This document shows, piece by piece, positions 43,967 through 53,120 of a stretch of DNA of 60,504 bases (position 1 is the stretch's first letter; each line of letters begins with the position of its first letter). This DNA is from a bacterium. Lineage in GTDB: Bacteria; Verrucomicrobiota; Verrucomicrobiia; Verrucomicrobiales; Akkermansiaceae. The stretch is taken from NCBI GenBank assembly GCA_018222765.1, contig JAAEZT010000023.1, positions 1 through 60,504 on the forward strand, given 5' to 3'. Both the position numbers and the translations under genes were made by a program. The notes under the pieces are model-generated. The model was not told the DNA's origin, searched no databases, and saw only the letters and a program-made list of their open reading frames with translations.

Positions 43967-45069
43967 GCGGTCCTGAAAATACTCGTCAGATAATTCATTG
44001 AAGACTCACGATGCTCAGCAATGGCATTCACCGTCTCTGGAGTCCTCCCCTCGAAATAACCCTCTTCGGGGAACTGGTCCAGATCATTGGTGATCCGATT
44101 CCCCAACAGGTAGCGGTCTCTCAGATCAGTCAATCGAGGAGATCTCCATTCCTCCGCAAAATAGGCAAGGAATGGCGTCTCTTTCTTCACTGCAAAAATT
44201 ACTCCATGAAATGAATCCGTAATAAAAAACTTCGCTCGCATAATTAACTGCGTCCACTCGAATGGTCCCATCCCATCCAGAACAAGATCAGCCCACTCTG
44301 CATCCGCAAAACCGTCAAGGGTAACTCGCACCGCGACGACAGGAACACTTCCGTGCACCTCCCTGGCTCGCCGAATCACCCGAGCCATCCCACCCTTTGG
44401 CTGTGACCCGATCACATAGGTAAGAATGTACTCAGGCGGCAAATCCACCTTTTCAAGATCCGCATTATCATCATTCAGATCAATGAGAAGAGTGGGATCA
44501 GCAACAATTGCGGCTTTCTTCCCGGTCAACTCCAAAATTAGATCATAGGAAAACTGATTCCTGACGCTGAGCCGATCAATCTCCCCAAGCCACTCTTTAA
44601 CCATCGCAGTTTGAAACGACGGTTGATCGGATGAGGTGCAACAAGGGGCGTAAGTGGCTTTCACCCCCTCGAACCCTTCCCCCAACTCCAAAAAATATGG
44701 GCCCGGTCGATCAAAGCGCCAAATCTGATCACTTCCCGCAATCACGTGGGTATATCTCTCGGACAATTCCGCCACCTCTTCCGCCGTCTGACAGCGGGGC
44801 GACAAAGACCAATAGCGATCGCGGAATCGCTGAAAATTTTGCACTGTCGACTGTCCAAATCTAAGATCAGAAACCCTTTTCTGCAAAGCCCTTATGGGAC
44901 CGTAGCGCCTGAACCCCCATCCCTTTAAGAGACTTCTCTGGGTATTGAAGACTGAGTAATCAATGACTTCGACTTCCCTTCCTTCTCTCCTCAATACCTC
45001 GTTTAAGGAGGCACACTGTAAGGCAGCCCCAAAATTAAAGTTATTGTGAAATGTAATTATTCCTACCAT
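43963..45069 (-). CDS. Polysaccharide pyruvyl transferase family protein
   Basis: A 368-residue member of the PS_pyruv_trans family. The N-terminus VGIITFHNNFNFGAALQCASLNEVL is typical, followed by HVIAGSDQIWRFD, LELTGKKAAIVADPTLLI and the C-terminal AKFFITDSFHGVIFAVKKETPFLAYF (the conserved SFHGxxFA). These enzymes add ketal-linked pyruvate from PEP to sugars of exopolysaccharides or cell-wall polymers, giving negative charge. Its neighbours are the flippase (adjacent) and the CAP59-like transferase. Confidence 0.92.
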   Translation of the reverse strand: MVGIITFHNNFNFGAALQCASLNEVLRREGREVEVIDYSVFNTQRSLLKGWGFRRYGPIRALQKRVSDLRFGQSTVQNFQRFRDRYWSLSPRCQTAEEVAELSERYTHVIAGSDQIWRFDRPGPYFLELGEGFEGVKATYAPCCTSSDQPSFQTAMVKEWLGEIDRLSVRNQFSYDLILELTGKKAAIVADPTLLIDLNDDNADLEKVDLPPEYILTYVIGSQPKGGMARVIRRAREVHGSVPVVAVRVTLDGFADAEWADLVLDGMGPFEWTQLIMRAKFFITDSFHGVIFAVKKETPFLAYFAEEWRSPRLTDLRDRYLLGNRITNDLDQFPEEGYFEGRTPETVNAIAEHRESSMNYLTSIFRTA

Positions 45070-46614
45070 TTAGGTTGTGTTTTTTAGCTTGGAAATAGCA
45101 CCAACAAGACCTTCTTTTATACCTTTTTTTTCGTACTCAGAAACCCCAAATAGATAGGCCAACATACCCCACAAAATGGTGATAATTGATACCGAAGCAA
45201 TCAATTCGATCCATGTTCCCGGAACCCAATAAGATCTTCCAATGAACCCAATTCCTCCAACAGCCAGAATCAAAACAGCAGGCTTAAAGTAGCTCGATAC
45301 AAAATATTTTTTAGTAGAAATTCCAACAAGACGGGCAGTGTACCACACCAAAACAGGCCTTCTGATAAACGAAATAACCAATGTCGCAATGATGACTCCC
45401 ATCACGCCAACTTCTGTGTAGCCTACAAACCAAATACTCAAAAATAAATTAAGAATAGCAGCCGGAAGCATCGTCATGACCAGAAAATTTAACCTCTTCA
45501 TTCCAAATAAAACCGACCATTGAGTTCCCCCAGCAGCAAACGTCATAAATTCTATCACTGCCAAGCCAATCATCAAACTGGCCACAGTCGACCATCCGTT
45601 TGGAATACTGCTTTTAAGCCAAAGTTCCGAAAAAGGATGGGCAAATAATGCCACCAAAATTAGCACCAAGCCCCCAATAATCATCGTGTATCGAGTTCCT
45701 ACAGTCAAAATTCGCCTCACCTCCTCGATATCGCCTTTCACAAATACATCGGTAGCCCTGGGACAAAGTTGACCGGCAATTGTCGATACAAATGGCTTTG
45801 TCGCGGTTGAAACACGAGAGGCCGCATTATACATTACGAGATTTATTGGAGATGAATACGATGCCAGAATCAAAGGATCTGTCTTTTCACTGAAAAGCGT
45901 CGTTAGCTTCAACAAAGAGACTTTGCTGCTCAAACCCAACAATTCCCGGCAACATTTCCGACAAAGAGAGGAAAAATTTAGGTGAAGAGGACCATGAAGG
46001 TGCCTCGCTATAAAAACTAGTAAAATGCTAGCCAATGCCTGCACCCCAACCTGCACTATTACCCAGGTTAATACTTTATCTTGTGCATTCGGGATCAAAA
46101 TCCAATGGAGCAAGGCCGAACCAGCAGAGATCCCAGCGATCACCATACTTGATAAATCGAATCTCTCATATGCCGAGATTAAAGAAAACCAACCTTGATT
46201 GAAGAATCCTATCATCAGCATCCCCGCTCCATAAATCTGACAGGCTCGAATTGCTAGGTCAGGAGACCCGTTCCCATCCCACATTTTCTCCACAATCAAG
46301 GGTGCTCCGAAATAGATTATGGTCGTTCCAACCAGACCGACCGAAAGATATATCGCAATCCCTGAGCACAAGAATTCTCCAAATTTTTTCCTCTCTTCTT
46401 TTGCACTCGCAGCTGAAAGTTCCCGTGATAATGAAATTCCTATGCCAAGATCAGCGAGTTGCGCAATCCCAACTACAGCCACCAATACCAATACTAGAGA
46501 GTATCGCGCCTCTCCCATCTCTCCGAGGAGAAATGGAATCATGATGAACCCAATAATGCCAATTGCTACCGTCGAACCCCAGCCAGCAAGCAAGTTTTTA
46601 AGAATCTTGATCAA
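45070..46614 (-). CDS. Polysaccharide flippase (Wzx-like, MATE superfamily)
   Basis: A 514-residue membrane protein with about 12-14 segments of the MurJ/Wzx/MATE superfamily. The N-terminus has ILKNLLAGWGSTVAIGIIGFIMIPFLL and then LADLGIGISLSRELSAA. The centre has LTTLFSEKTDPLILASY and VSTATKPFVSTIAGQLCPRATDVF. It should flip the lipid-linked repeat unit to the periplasmic face for Wzy. The gene is visibly AT-rich compared with the ends of the window. It directly precedes the pyruvyl-transferase gene (no gap). Confidence 0.9.
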   Translation of the reverse strand: MIKILKNLLAGWGSTVAIGIIGFIMIPFLLGEMGEARYSLVLVLVAVVGIAQLADLGIGISLSRELSAASAKEERKKFGEFLCSGIAIYLSVGLVGTTIIYFGAPLIVEKMWDGNGSPDLAIRACQIYGAGMLMIGFFNQGWFSLISAYERFDLSSMVIAGISAGSALLHWILIPNAQDKVLTWVIVQVGVQALASILLVFIARHLHGPLHLNFSSLCRKCCRELLGLSSKVSLLKLTTLFSEKTDPLILASYSSPINLVMYNAASRVSTATKPFVSTIAGQLCPRATDVFVKGDIEEVRRILTVGTRYTMIIGGLVLILVALFAHPFSELWLKSSIPNGWSTVASLMIGLAVIEFMTFAAGGTQWSVLFGMKRLNFLVMTMLPAAILNLFLSIWFVGYTEVGVMGVIIATLVISFIRRPVLVWYTARLVGISTKKYFVSSYFKPAVLILAVGGIGFIGRSYWVPGTWIELIASVSIITILWGMLAYLFGVSEYEKKGIKEGLVGAISKLKNTT

Positions 46615-46762
46615 ATAGAATTCTCGTAAGTGTTTGATTCAACTATCCAAAAAAAATATTTTGTTGTTCGTTCTGAGCCCGAGGCTATCGGCTGTCTTTG
46701 AAATTTTCCTCCCTTAGCCTGTTTATGCTAGGCAAATTGGATTGAAAATTTTCAGCGTCTTT

Positions 46763-47770
46763 TCAATTCACCGCAAGATAAACGTCTTCTACAGGGCGAC
46801 GCTCTGATCGTGCAAACTTTGTGACTTCTTTGAGGCATCCTACTGCTACGAGGGCAATAATTTCATGACTATCATCGATGGGTAAAAGTCTCCGTGCTTC
46901 ATCGTCAACCCGAGTACTGACACACCAATTTAGAGGACACGCCCCAAATCCTTTGGCATGCAGACAAATTAAGAGTGATTGCAAGAAAATCCCGCCATCC
47001 ACATAACATTCATTTCGTTCTCCCACTAGATAAAATTCAGAGAGGTCAACACACACGGCCAATAACCTATTAATTTCCGGAGCAAATCCTTTCGATCCTC
47101 CTTGAATCTGGCATAGCTGTCGTATTTTGGCCTCATCATTGAGGCCATAGACTTTCCATGGTTGGCGATTGCAAACAGAAGGAGCCCGCATCGCCAGACA
47201 AATCGATTCCCTAAGATCATCTTCCGAAATTTTCTCGCCCGAAAATTCTCTAACACTGTGCCTTGCCTGATAAAACTTTGAAAAATTGAATTCCAATTTT
47301 TTTAAATGCTCTTCTTTTTCAAAAATTCCAATAGCCTTTTGATCTTCAAACTCGGAACTGAGCTCTATCTTTGATTTCAACCTATCAAATCTATCCTGGA
47401 GGTCTCTGAGAGATCCTTCATATTGAAACCTGTAAAAATAGTCTCCCAAGGATGCAAGCGCGTCCTGTACAGTCCAGTCTGAGCCGAAGGACTCATAGTA
47501 GTTCTCAATAAGAATAATCAGATTAGTGACGACCGGAATCCCAAAGGCCTTACGGGGTTTGGGAAGCGCGAGGCCCTTTTCGATGCGGTGGTAGTCAATT
47601 GCGATCAACGAACGTAAATTTTCCTTTCTACCACGATGTGAAAAAACACTTGAGCTTCTTGAAAAACGTCTGGCGTCACGGAAATAGGCCTTTACTAGAG
47701 CGAGTGGTTTGAGCGACCTGAAAATGAGCTCCTTAATCGGTCTGGGAACGAGTGATTTGATGAATTCCAT
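46763..47770 (-). CDS. Nitroreductase-family protein with N-terminal extension
   Basis: A 335-residue protein. About 165 residues of basic, helical N-terminal extension precede a nitroreductase FMN domain: FYQARHSVREFSGEKISEDDLRESICLAMRAPSVCNRQPWKVY (R-H-S-x-R start), VDGGIFLQSLLICLHAKGFGACPLNW and ALVAVG near the end. Such extended nitroreductases recur in exopolysaccharide loci next to pyruvyl-transferase genes. A redox step on a sugar or polyprenyl intermediate is possible, but no activity is established. It is preceded by a 16-bp gap from an acyltransferase gene. Confidence 0.8.
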   Translation of the reverse strand: MEFIKSLVPRPIKELIFRSLKPLALVKAYFRDARRFSRSSSVFSHRGRKENLRSLIAIDYHRIEKGLALPKPRKAFGIPVVTNLIILIENYYESFGSDWTVQDALASLGDYFYRFQYEGSLRDLQDRFDRLKSKIELSSEFEDQKAIGIFEKEEHLKKLEFNFSKFYQARHSVREFSGEKISEDDLRESICLAMRAPSVCNRQPWKVYGLNDEAKIRQLCQIQGGSKGFAPEINRLLAVCVDLSEFYLVGERNECYVDGGIFLQSLLICLHAKGFGACPLNWCVSTRVDDEARRLLPIDDSHEIIALVAVGCLKEVTKFARSERRPVEDVYLAVN

Positions 47771-47786
47771 TTGATTACCGAGACCT

Positions 47787-48875
47787 TTAAGTTGACTCGC
47801 TTTCCTTCATGGCGAGTTCTTTCCTCGATTGATGCCATTTGGGCAAGCGCTTGGTTAGATTGGTGAGAGATTTTTCCAAGGTCTCGTGAGTAACGATCCC
47901 AACCACGACTCCTCCAATACCCAAGATGGTTATCACTAAATATATATGATCTGAGACAATCTGAGGATACTTAGACGAACAGATTTTTAAACCTAGTGAC
48001 ATGAATGTCGCATGGACCAAATAGATCGAATAAGAGGCTTTTCCCAGATAAGTCAAAAGTGCAGAAAAATTTAAAACTCTTCTCTTTTCAAGAACAACCA
48101 CCCCTACAAGAAAAGTTTGAATCAATAAAGCCCTAAACAACCTGTTCGTCGTGAGTTCGTGGCTCTGCCCCCCATTTACCGAAAAAACCAAAAGGATCAG
48201 CATAATCCCTATCTGAAAACTCGAGAGAGCCGATAATCTTCCCCTATTTGCCAAATCTCTGACGACAAGAGCTCCTCCAATCCCCGAAATAAAGAGCCAA
48301 CGGAGTTGATGAAAAACCCATGGTGAAAGCGTGGCTCTATCGGCTGGAAAAAACTCCATGAGTGCCTGGATTAGGATGAAGGCCACAAATCCCCACGCCG
48401 CCAATCGTCGATTGACTAACATGAACACAACAAAAATGAAATAAAAGAAAGCTTCGTGAACCAAGGTCCAGCCCACAGTCACAATTGGCGAAGTATTTAA
48501 ATCGAGGAACATGAGCGAGGTCATCAGTCTGGACAGATCAATCTCCTCTCCAATTCCTGTTACCATTGAGAAAGCTGCCTGGGCAATGGTAATAGCAGCA
48601 TAAAGAGGCCAGATTCTAGCCCACCTCCGCCAAAGGTATCTGGCACAACGATCGGGTTTACCGAGGTCGTCATAGTGCACAAAGCAAATAACAAATCCGC
48701 TGAGACAGAAGAAAACATGAACACCATATTTCCCCCAGTAGCTGTAGTTTGTGGGTTCATCTATGAACCCTTGGTCAGCTGCGATAGCGCCTCCGTGATA
48801 AACAACTACCGCCAGCGCAGCCAACGCTCGGAGAGCTTCTAGCGAAGCAAGTCGTTTTGAATGGTTAATCGACAT
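47787..48875 (-). CDS. Acyltransferase 3 family membrane protein (second)
   Basis: A 362-residue protein with about ten membrane segments of the OafA type: LASLEALRALAALAVVVYHGGAI, VHVFFCLSGFVICFVHY and YLWRRWARIWPLYAAITIAQAAF. It also has VGWTLVHEAFFYFIFVVFML and LGKASYSIYLVHATFM, as in O-acetyltransferases. It would acylate the glycan. It sits 51 bp downstream of cysN and directly upstream of the nitroreductase gene. Either it or the homologue at 40.4 kb could be the main O-acetyltransferase. Confidence 0.93.
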   Translation of the reverse strand: MSINHSKRLASLEALRALAALAVVVYHGGAIAADQGFIDEPTNYSYWGKYGVHVFFCLSGFVICFVHYDDLGKPDRCARYLWRRWARIWPLYAAITIAQAAFSMVTGIGEEIDLSRLMTSLMFLDLNTSPIVTVGWTLVHEAFFYFIFVVFMLVNRRLAAWGFVAFILIQALMEFFPADRATLSPWVFHQLRWLFISGIGGALVVRDLANRGRLSALSSFQIGIMLILLVFSVNGGQSHELTTNRLFRALLIQTFLVGVVVLEKRRVLNFSALLTYLGKASYSIYLVHATFMSLGLKICSSKYPQIVSDHIYLVITILGIGGVVVGIVTHETLEKSLTNLTKRLPKWHQSRKELAMKESEST

Positions 48876-48926
48876 TTGACTTTGGAGTGGACCGTCCTTG
48901 CCACTAAAGAGTCGAAGAATTTGATC

Positions 48927-50171
48927 TTAAACGATCATCCCAGCTGCAACAGTCTCATTATTGCCAGGATCAATCAAAACGAAGGACCCGGTATGACGAT
49001 TCTTATTGTAAGAATCGTAAAATAAAGGTGTGGCTGTTCTAATTTTCACTCGCCCAATTTCGTTGAGTGCAAAGGAAGAGGTGTCTTCAATTTTTCGAAG
49101 AGTATTGATATCGATTTTATAGTTCGCTTCATACACTATTGCCTTTGTTTCTCTGGTCGTATGCTTGACAATGAACTTATTTCTTGGGTTGAGATTGGAA
49201 TTTGAAAACCAACAAATCATCGCCTCAATATCTTGTCCCTGATGCGGAGGACTATTTTCTTTCACCAACATGTCACCTCTCGACAGATCGATTTCATCTT
49301 CAAGAGTAATTGTGACTGACTGCGGTGCAAATGCCTCTTCAATTTGCTTTTCATCCTGATGAATTGTTTTCACTTTCGTAGAAAATCCTGAAGGTAGTAC
49401 GACCACCGAGTCACCTGATTTGAAAACGCCTCCAGCGACCCTTCCAGCGAAGCCCCTGAAATCATGAAAATCAGTGCTCTGAGGTCGAATGACCCACTGC
49501 ACCGGGAAACGAGCCTGGACGTGATTCTCGTCTCCCCCCACATAGACATTTTCTAAATGGTAGAGAAGACTCGCACCTTCGAACCAGGTCATGCTCTTTG
49601 ACTTATCGACAACATTGTCTCCGTTGAGCGCCGAAATTGGGATCGGGGTAATATCGACGATATTATCAAGACGAGACGCGAAAGCTTTGTAGTCAGCAAC
49701 GATCCTATCGTAAACATCCTGATCGTAGTCCACGAGATCCATCTTATTTACCGCGACAACGACATGTTGGATACGCAGGAGATTGGCAATAAAAGTATGG
49801 CGTTTGGTCTGCTCGATTACGCCTTTCCGGGCGTCGATGAGAATAATGGCCAGATTTGCGGTCGAGGCCCCGGTCACCATATTGCGGGTGTATTGGATAT
49901 GTCCGGGGGTATCAGCGATGATAAACTTCCTCTTTGGCGTCGCAAAATAGCGATAAGCGACATCAATAGTGATTCCTTGTTCTCGTTCAGCTTTGAGGCC
50001 ATCAGTCAACAGGGCTAGATTCACGTTTTCGTCACCCTTCTTGCGTGACGATTCTTCAATCGCCTCCAACTGATCTTCAAAAATCGATTTTGAATCGTAC
50101 AAAAGCCGGCCAATCAAGGTAGATTTTCCGTCATCAACTGAACCAGCAGTCGTAAATCTTAAAAGGTCCAT
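48927..50171 (-). CDS. cysN: Sulfate adenylyltransferase subunit 1 (GTPase subunit)
   Basis: A 414-residue EF-Tu-like GTPase that drives APS formation with CysD. GTPase motifs are G1 GSVDDGKSTLIGR (residues about 10-22), G2 region GITIDVAYRYF, G3 DTPGH and G4 NKMD. ATG 50171 (MDLLRFTTAGSVDDGKS) is chosen; the frame extends to 50225, but the extra residues precede the conserved start. The C-terminus ends NNETVAAGMIV, as in short CysN proteins without a fused CysC. In this locus cysN is separated from cysD by a gene for an exported protein. It lies within the polysaccharide operon, so its product may serve glycan sulfation. Confidence 0.96.
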   Translation of the reverse strand: MDLLRFTTAGSVDDGKSTLIGRLLYDSKSIFEDQLEAIEESSRKKGDENVNLALLTDGLKAEREQGITIDVAYRYFATPKRKFIIADTPGHIQYTRNMVTGASTANLAIILIDARKGVIEQTKRHTFIANLLRIQHVVVAVNKMDLVDYDQDVYDRIVADYKAFASRLDNIVDITPIPISALNGDNVVDKSKSMTWFEGASLLYHLENVYVGGDENHVQARFPVQWVIRPQSTDFHDFRGFAGRVAGGVFKSGDSVVVLPSGFSTKVKTIHQDEKQIEEAFAPQSVTITLEDEIDLSRGDMLVKENSPPHQGQDIEAMICWFSNSNLNPRNKFIVKHTTRETKAIVYEANYKIDINTLRKIEDTSSFALNEIGRVKIRTATPLFYDSYNKNRHTGSFVLIDPGNNETVAAGMIV

Positions 50172-50196
50172 GAAAAATATTCGTATATTTTGTTTC

Positions 50197-51504
50197 CTAT
50201 TTTCCGGGAACAAATGAGCCCCCAAGAATCAATTTTTTTTGATCTGCGGAGTTTGGAAAGAGTCCGGTAATTTCTCCCTGCTTGTCATATTGAGCCACTA
50301 TGTATGCAGAAAACGCATGTTGCTCAATTTTGAGATCTTTGAGGAAAACTGACTCTCCCGCAGCAGAGGCGGCGCTAGCACCCTCTTCGAACGCCATATA
50401 GAGGCGGAGGTGATGCATTTCATTCAAAGACCTCGAACTAATTGATTCAGTCGTCCAGCGCCCCTTTTTCTCAAAGTATTTGCCTTCAATAAGAGCACCA
50501 AATCCATGGTGCCACGCAAAACCACTAATTCGTTTATTCCCGGTAGGAAGGTAATAAGAAAAACTTACAGTATAGGACCCAGCTTCGGAAATTGGAGGCA
50601 ATGCGTTCGCAAGAGTGGCATGTGGGTTGACGGGTTTTGGCGGGATCATTACCTTCAGACCGAGTTGACCATCATCAGTTTTTGAAGATGGCTCGGTTCT
50701 TAAAGCAGTCATCGTCAGTGCCCCAGTTTTTCCACTGACAAGGTCGTTACTATATACCAACCATGGATCAGGTTCATACCCTTTTGCCCCCACAAACTCC
50801 CCTAAATTTTTAGCCTTCGTTGTTCCCCGCTCCTTTTTTGCTCCGGTAATCTCGATCACATTTTGAATTGGGCTATCCATACTCAATTTGCCCGATTTAT
50901 CGTAGCTAACAACAACTTCAATTCCATCGCCAAATCTCCGTAGATGATACGCAGGTGCAGCCGTGCCATCCTGCCCAACCCGAGCCATAAAATCTATCGC
51001 CTCCACAAGCTTGGGGTCAGTTTTAGTGGATTCTAAAAGCTCTTTGGCTGCCGTAGCCTCTTTAATTTTTCCAGACTTAGTTAGAAAGATAATTTGTTTT
51101 TTTAAAGCCATTTCCATCTTGCCCGCAATCGATATTAATTGCTTGGCGGCCTTTCTTTCTCGTTCAGTTTGAGCTCTTTCGTAGAGTCTGCGGCCATTTT
51201 TTAGATCTATCGGAGCAGTTTTCCCCAAACTGGTCAAAGGCCACATCTTGCTCTTTGTCAGTTCCTTTTCCTTTCGAACCTGTAGAACATCCTGAAGTCT
51301 TCCCGATTTTTGATACGAGCCTTCAATTTTATCCAGTGACTTCAAATAACTTTTACGAAGTTTATCAAGAGAGTCTTCCTTTTCATGATTCACGCGAAGA
51401 ATTTGTGCCTGATAAGCAATCTTCAATTCATCGACAGTTAACGCGAATGAGTTTGCGAACATGGGCACACAACAAAGGGCAAAAATAGATTTAAATTTGT
51501 TCAT
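50197..51504 (-). CDS. Exported coiled-coil protein inserted between cysD and cysN
   Basis: A 435-residue protein with a signal peptide (KSIFALCCVPMFANSFA). Residues about 25-165 are highly charged and helical (LDKLRKSYLKSLDKIEGSYQKSGRLQDVLQVRKEKEL, RAQTERERKAAKQLISIAGKM), a probable coiled coil. The C-terminal half is beta-rich with a jelly-roll-like appearance (ISEAGSYTVSFSYYLPTGNKRISGFAWHH, LNEMHHLRLYMAFEEG), perhaps carbohydrate-binding. It lies 25 bp upstream of cysN and 32 bp downstream of cysD, all on one strand. I do not recognise a named family. A role at the envelope with the sulfated glycan is speculation. Confidence 0.7.
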   Translation of the reverse strand: MNKFKSIFALCCVPMFANSFALTVDELKIAYQAQILRVNHEKEDSLDKLRKSYLKSLDKIEGSYQKSGRLQDVLQVRKEKELTKSKMWPLTSLGKTAPIDLKNGRRLYERAQTERERKAAKQLISIAGKMEMALKKQIIFLTKSGKIKEATAAKELLESTKTDPKLVEAIDFMARVGQDGTAAPAYHLRRFGDGIEVVVSYDKSGKLSMDSPIQNVIEITGAKKERGTTKAKNLGEFVGAKGYEPDPWLVYSNDLVSGKTGALTMTALRTEPSSKTDDGQLGLKVMIPPKPVNPHATLANALPPISEAGSYTVSFSYYLPTGNKRISGFAWHHGFGALIEGKYFEKKGRWTTESISSRSLNEMHHLRLYMAFEEGASAASAAGESVFLKDLKIEQHAFSAYIVAQYDKQGEITGLFPNSADQKKLILGGSFVPGK

Positions 51505-51536
51505 GGCGTTTAAAGAATAGCATTTCTATCGACCTT

Positions 51537-52442
51537 TTAAAAGTAGCCTTCCTTCTTCCGGTCTTCCATCGCAGTTTCGGACCGTTTGTCGTCTGCGCGG
51601 TTACCTCGTTCGGTTTGACGAGCCGCCGCGACTTCTTCAATAATCTTCTCTATGGTATCAGCGCTACTCTCGACAGCACCAGTGATGGTCGCATCACCCA
51701 TTGTGCGGAAGCGGATCATCTTCCGTTCGACAGTCTCACCATCGCGTGGCTGCACAAATTCCGAGACGGCCAGAATGACTCCATTGCGTGTCACGGTATC
51801 CCGCTCATGGGCATAGTAGAGACTTGGGAGCTGGATGCCTTCCTGATGCATATACATCCAGATGTCCATCTCCGTGAAGTTGGACAGGGGAAAGACCCGA
51901 AAATTCTCACCTGATTGTTTGCGACCATTAAAAAGATTCCAAAGTTCCGGGCGTTGATTTTTGGGATCCCATTCTCCAAAGTCGTTCCGGTGGGAAAAGA
52001 AGCGTTCTTTGGCGCGGGCTTTCTCCTCATCCCGGCGGCCTCCTCCTAAAACCGCGTCGTATTGCTGATCCTCAATTGTCTCCAACAGAGTCACTGTTTG
52101 AAGTTTGTTGCGGGAGGCATTGAGTCCCGTTTCTTCGACGGCTGTTCCCCGGTCAATGGAATCCTGAACCAAGCCAATGTGTAATCTTGCTCCGATTTTC
52201 TCCGCATAGGCGTCACGGAATTCAATGGTCTCAGGAAAGTTATGACCCGTATCCACGTGGACCAAGGGAAAAGGGATCCTCGCTGGGTAAAAAGCTTTTC
52301 GCGCAATATGCGCCATCACTATCGAATCCTTCCCCGCTGAAAAAAGGAGGCCTGGATTTTCAAACTGGGCTGCAGTTTCCCGGAGAATGAAAATCGCCTC
52401 GGCCTCGAGTTGATCGAGGTGACTTAAGTTGTAGTCGGACAT
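51537..52442 (-). CDS. cysD: Sulfate adenylyltransferase subunit 2
   Basis: A 301-residue PP-loop ATP pyrophosphatase subunit making APS from ATP and sulfate. Motifs are LDQLEAEAIFILRETAAQF, PP-loop LFSAGKDSIVMAHIARKAF (about 33-51), PFPLVHVDTGHNFPET, LGGGRRDEEKARAKERFFSHR and VFPLSNFTEMDIWMYM. The C-terminus is basic and ends GYF, as in other CysD proteins. Together with CysC (52.5-53.1 kb) and CysN it would yield PAPS. Confidence 0.97.
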   Translation of the reverse strand: MSDYNLSHLDQLEAEAIFILRETAAQFENPGLLFSAGKDSIVMAHIARKAFYPARIPFPLVHVDTGHNFPETIEFRDAYAEKIGARLHIGLVQDSIDRGTAVEETGLNASRNKLQTVTLLETIEDQQYDAVLGGGRRDEEKARAKERFFSHRNDFGEWDPKNQRPELWNLFNGRKQSGENFRVFPLSNFTEMDIWMYMHQEGIQLPSLYYAHERDTVTRNGVILAVSEFVQPRDGETVERKMIRFRTMGDATITGAVESSADTIEKIIEEVAAARQTERGNRADDKRSETAMEDRKKEGYF

Positions 52443-52544
52443 AAGATAAGTAAGTTAATCAGGTTTGTCAGGTTTTTGCTCGGGGCTCTTCTAAGACTGG
52501 CTGGAGTCACTGGCAAGTGAAAAATGTCCACCTCAAAGCACAAC

Positions 52545-53120
52545 TCAGAACAAACTACTGATTTGGGTGGCTGCGTCCTCAATCTTGATCGTTTCAGTAT
52601 CAATGAGCAAATCGGGATTCAAAGGCTCTTCGAACCCACTGTCTTTCCCAGTAAATTGTTTGATCTCGCCAGCAGCCACTTTGGCATAAAGACCTTTGGG
52701 ATCTCGTTGGGCGCAAGTTTCATAAGAGGCCTTGATGAAGATGTCCTTGAAAGTCGAACCGACGATCTCCCGCGCTTGATCTCTTAGTGCCTGCTTTGGA
52801 GTGATCACAGAGACAATGACGATGATCCCCTGACTCGCAAACATCTTGGCGACTTCAGACACGCGGCGCACGTTTTCCTCGCGGTCCTCGTCGCTGAATC
52901 CCAGGTCGGAATTCAGGCCATGCCTAAAATTATCGCCATCCAGAATAACGACAAACCGACCCTGGTCATGGAGCTTTCGTTCCACTGCGGCCGCAATGGT
53001 AGATTTACCCGAACCACTCAATCCATACATCCAAAGCACACAACCCTTCTGCCCGAGGAGAGCTTCTTTTTCGTCAGAAGAAACGAAACGATGAAATTGA
53101 GTATGAATATTCTCAGCCAC
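52545..53120 (-). CDS. cysC: Adenylylsulfate kinase
   Basis: A 191-residue APS kinase forming PAPS, the donor for sulfotransferases. The P-loop is GLSGSGKST (about 33-41). DGDNFRHGLNSDLGFSDEDREENVRRVSEVAKMF carries the substrate-binding Asp/Arg residues, followed by ETCAQRDPKGLYAKVAAGEIKQFTG. It overlaps the WecG-type gene upstream by 8 bp. No PAPS reductase (cysH) is present, which favours a sulfation role over sulfate assimilation in this locus. Confidence 0.96.
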   Translation of the reverse strand: MAENIHTQFHRFVSSDEKEALLGQKGCVLWMYGLSGSGKSTIAAAVERKLHDQGRFVVILDGDNFRHGLNSDLGFSDEDREENVRRVSEVAKMFASQGIIVIVSVITPKQALRDQAREIVGSTFKDIFIKASYETCAQRDPKGLYAKVAAGEIKQFTGKDSGFEEPLNPDLLIDTETIKIEDAATQISSLF

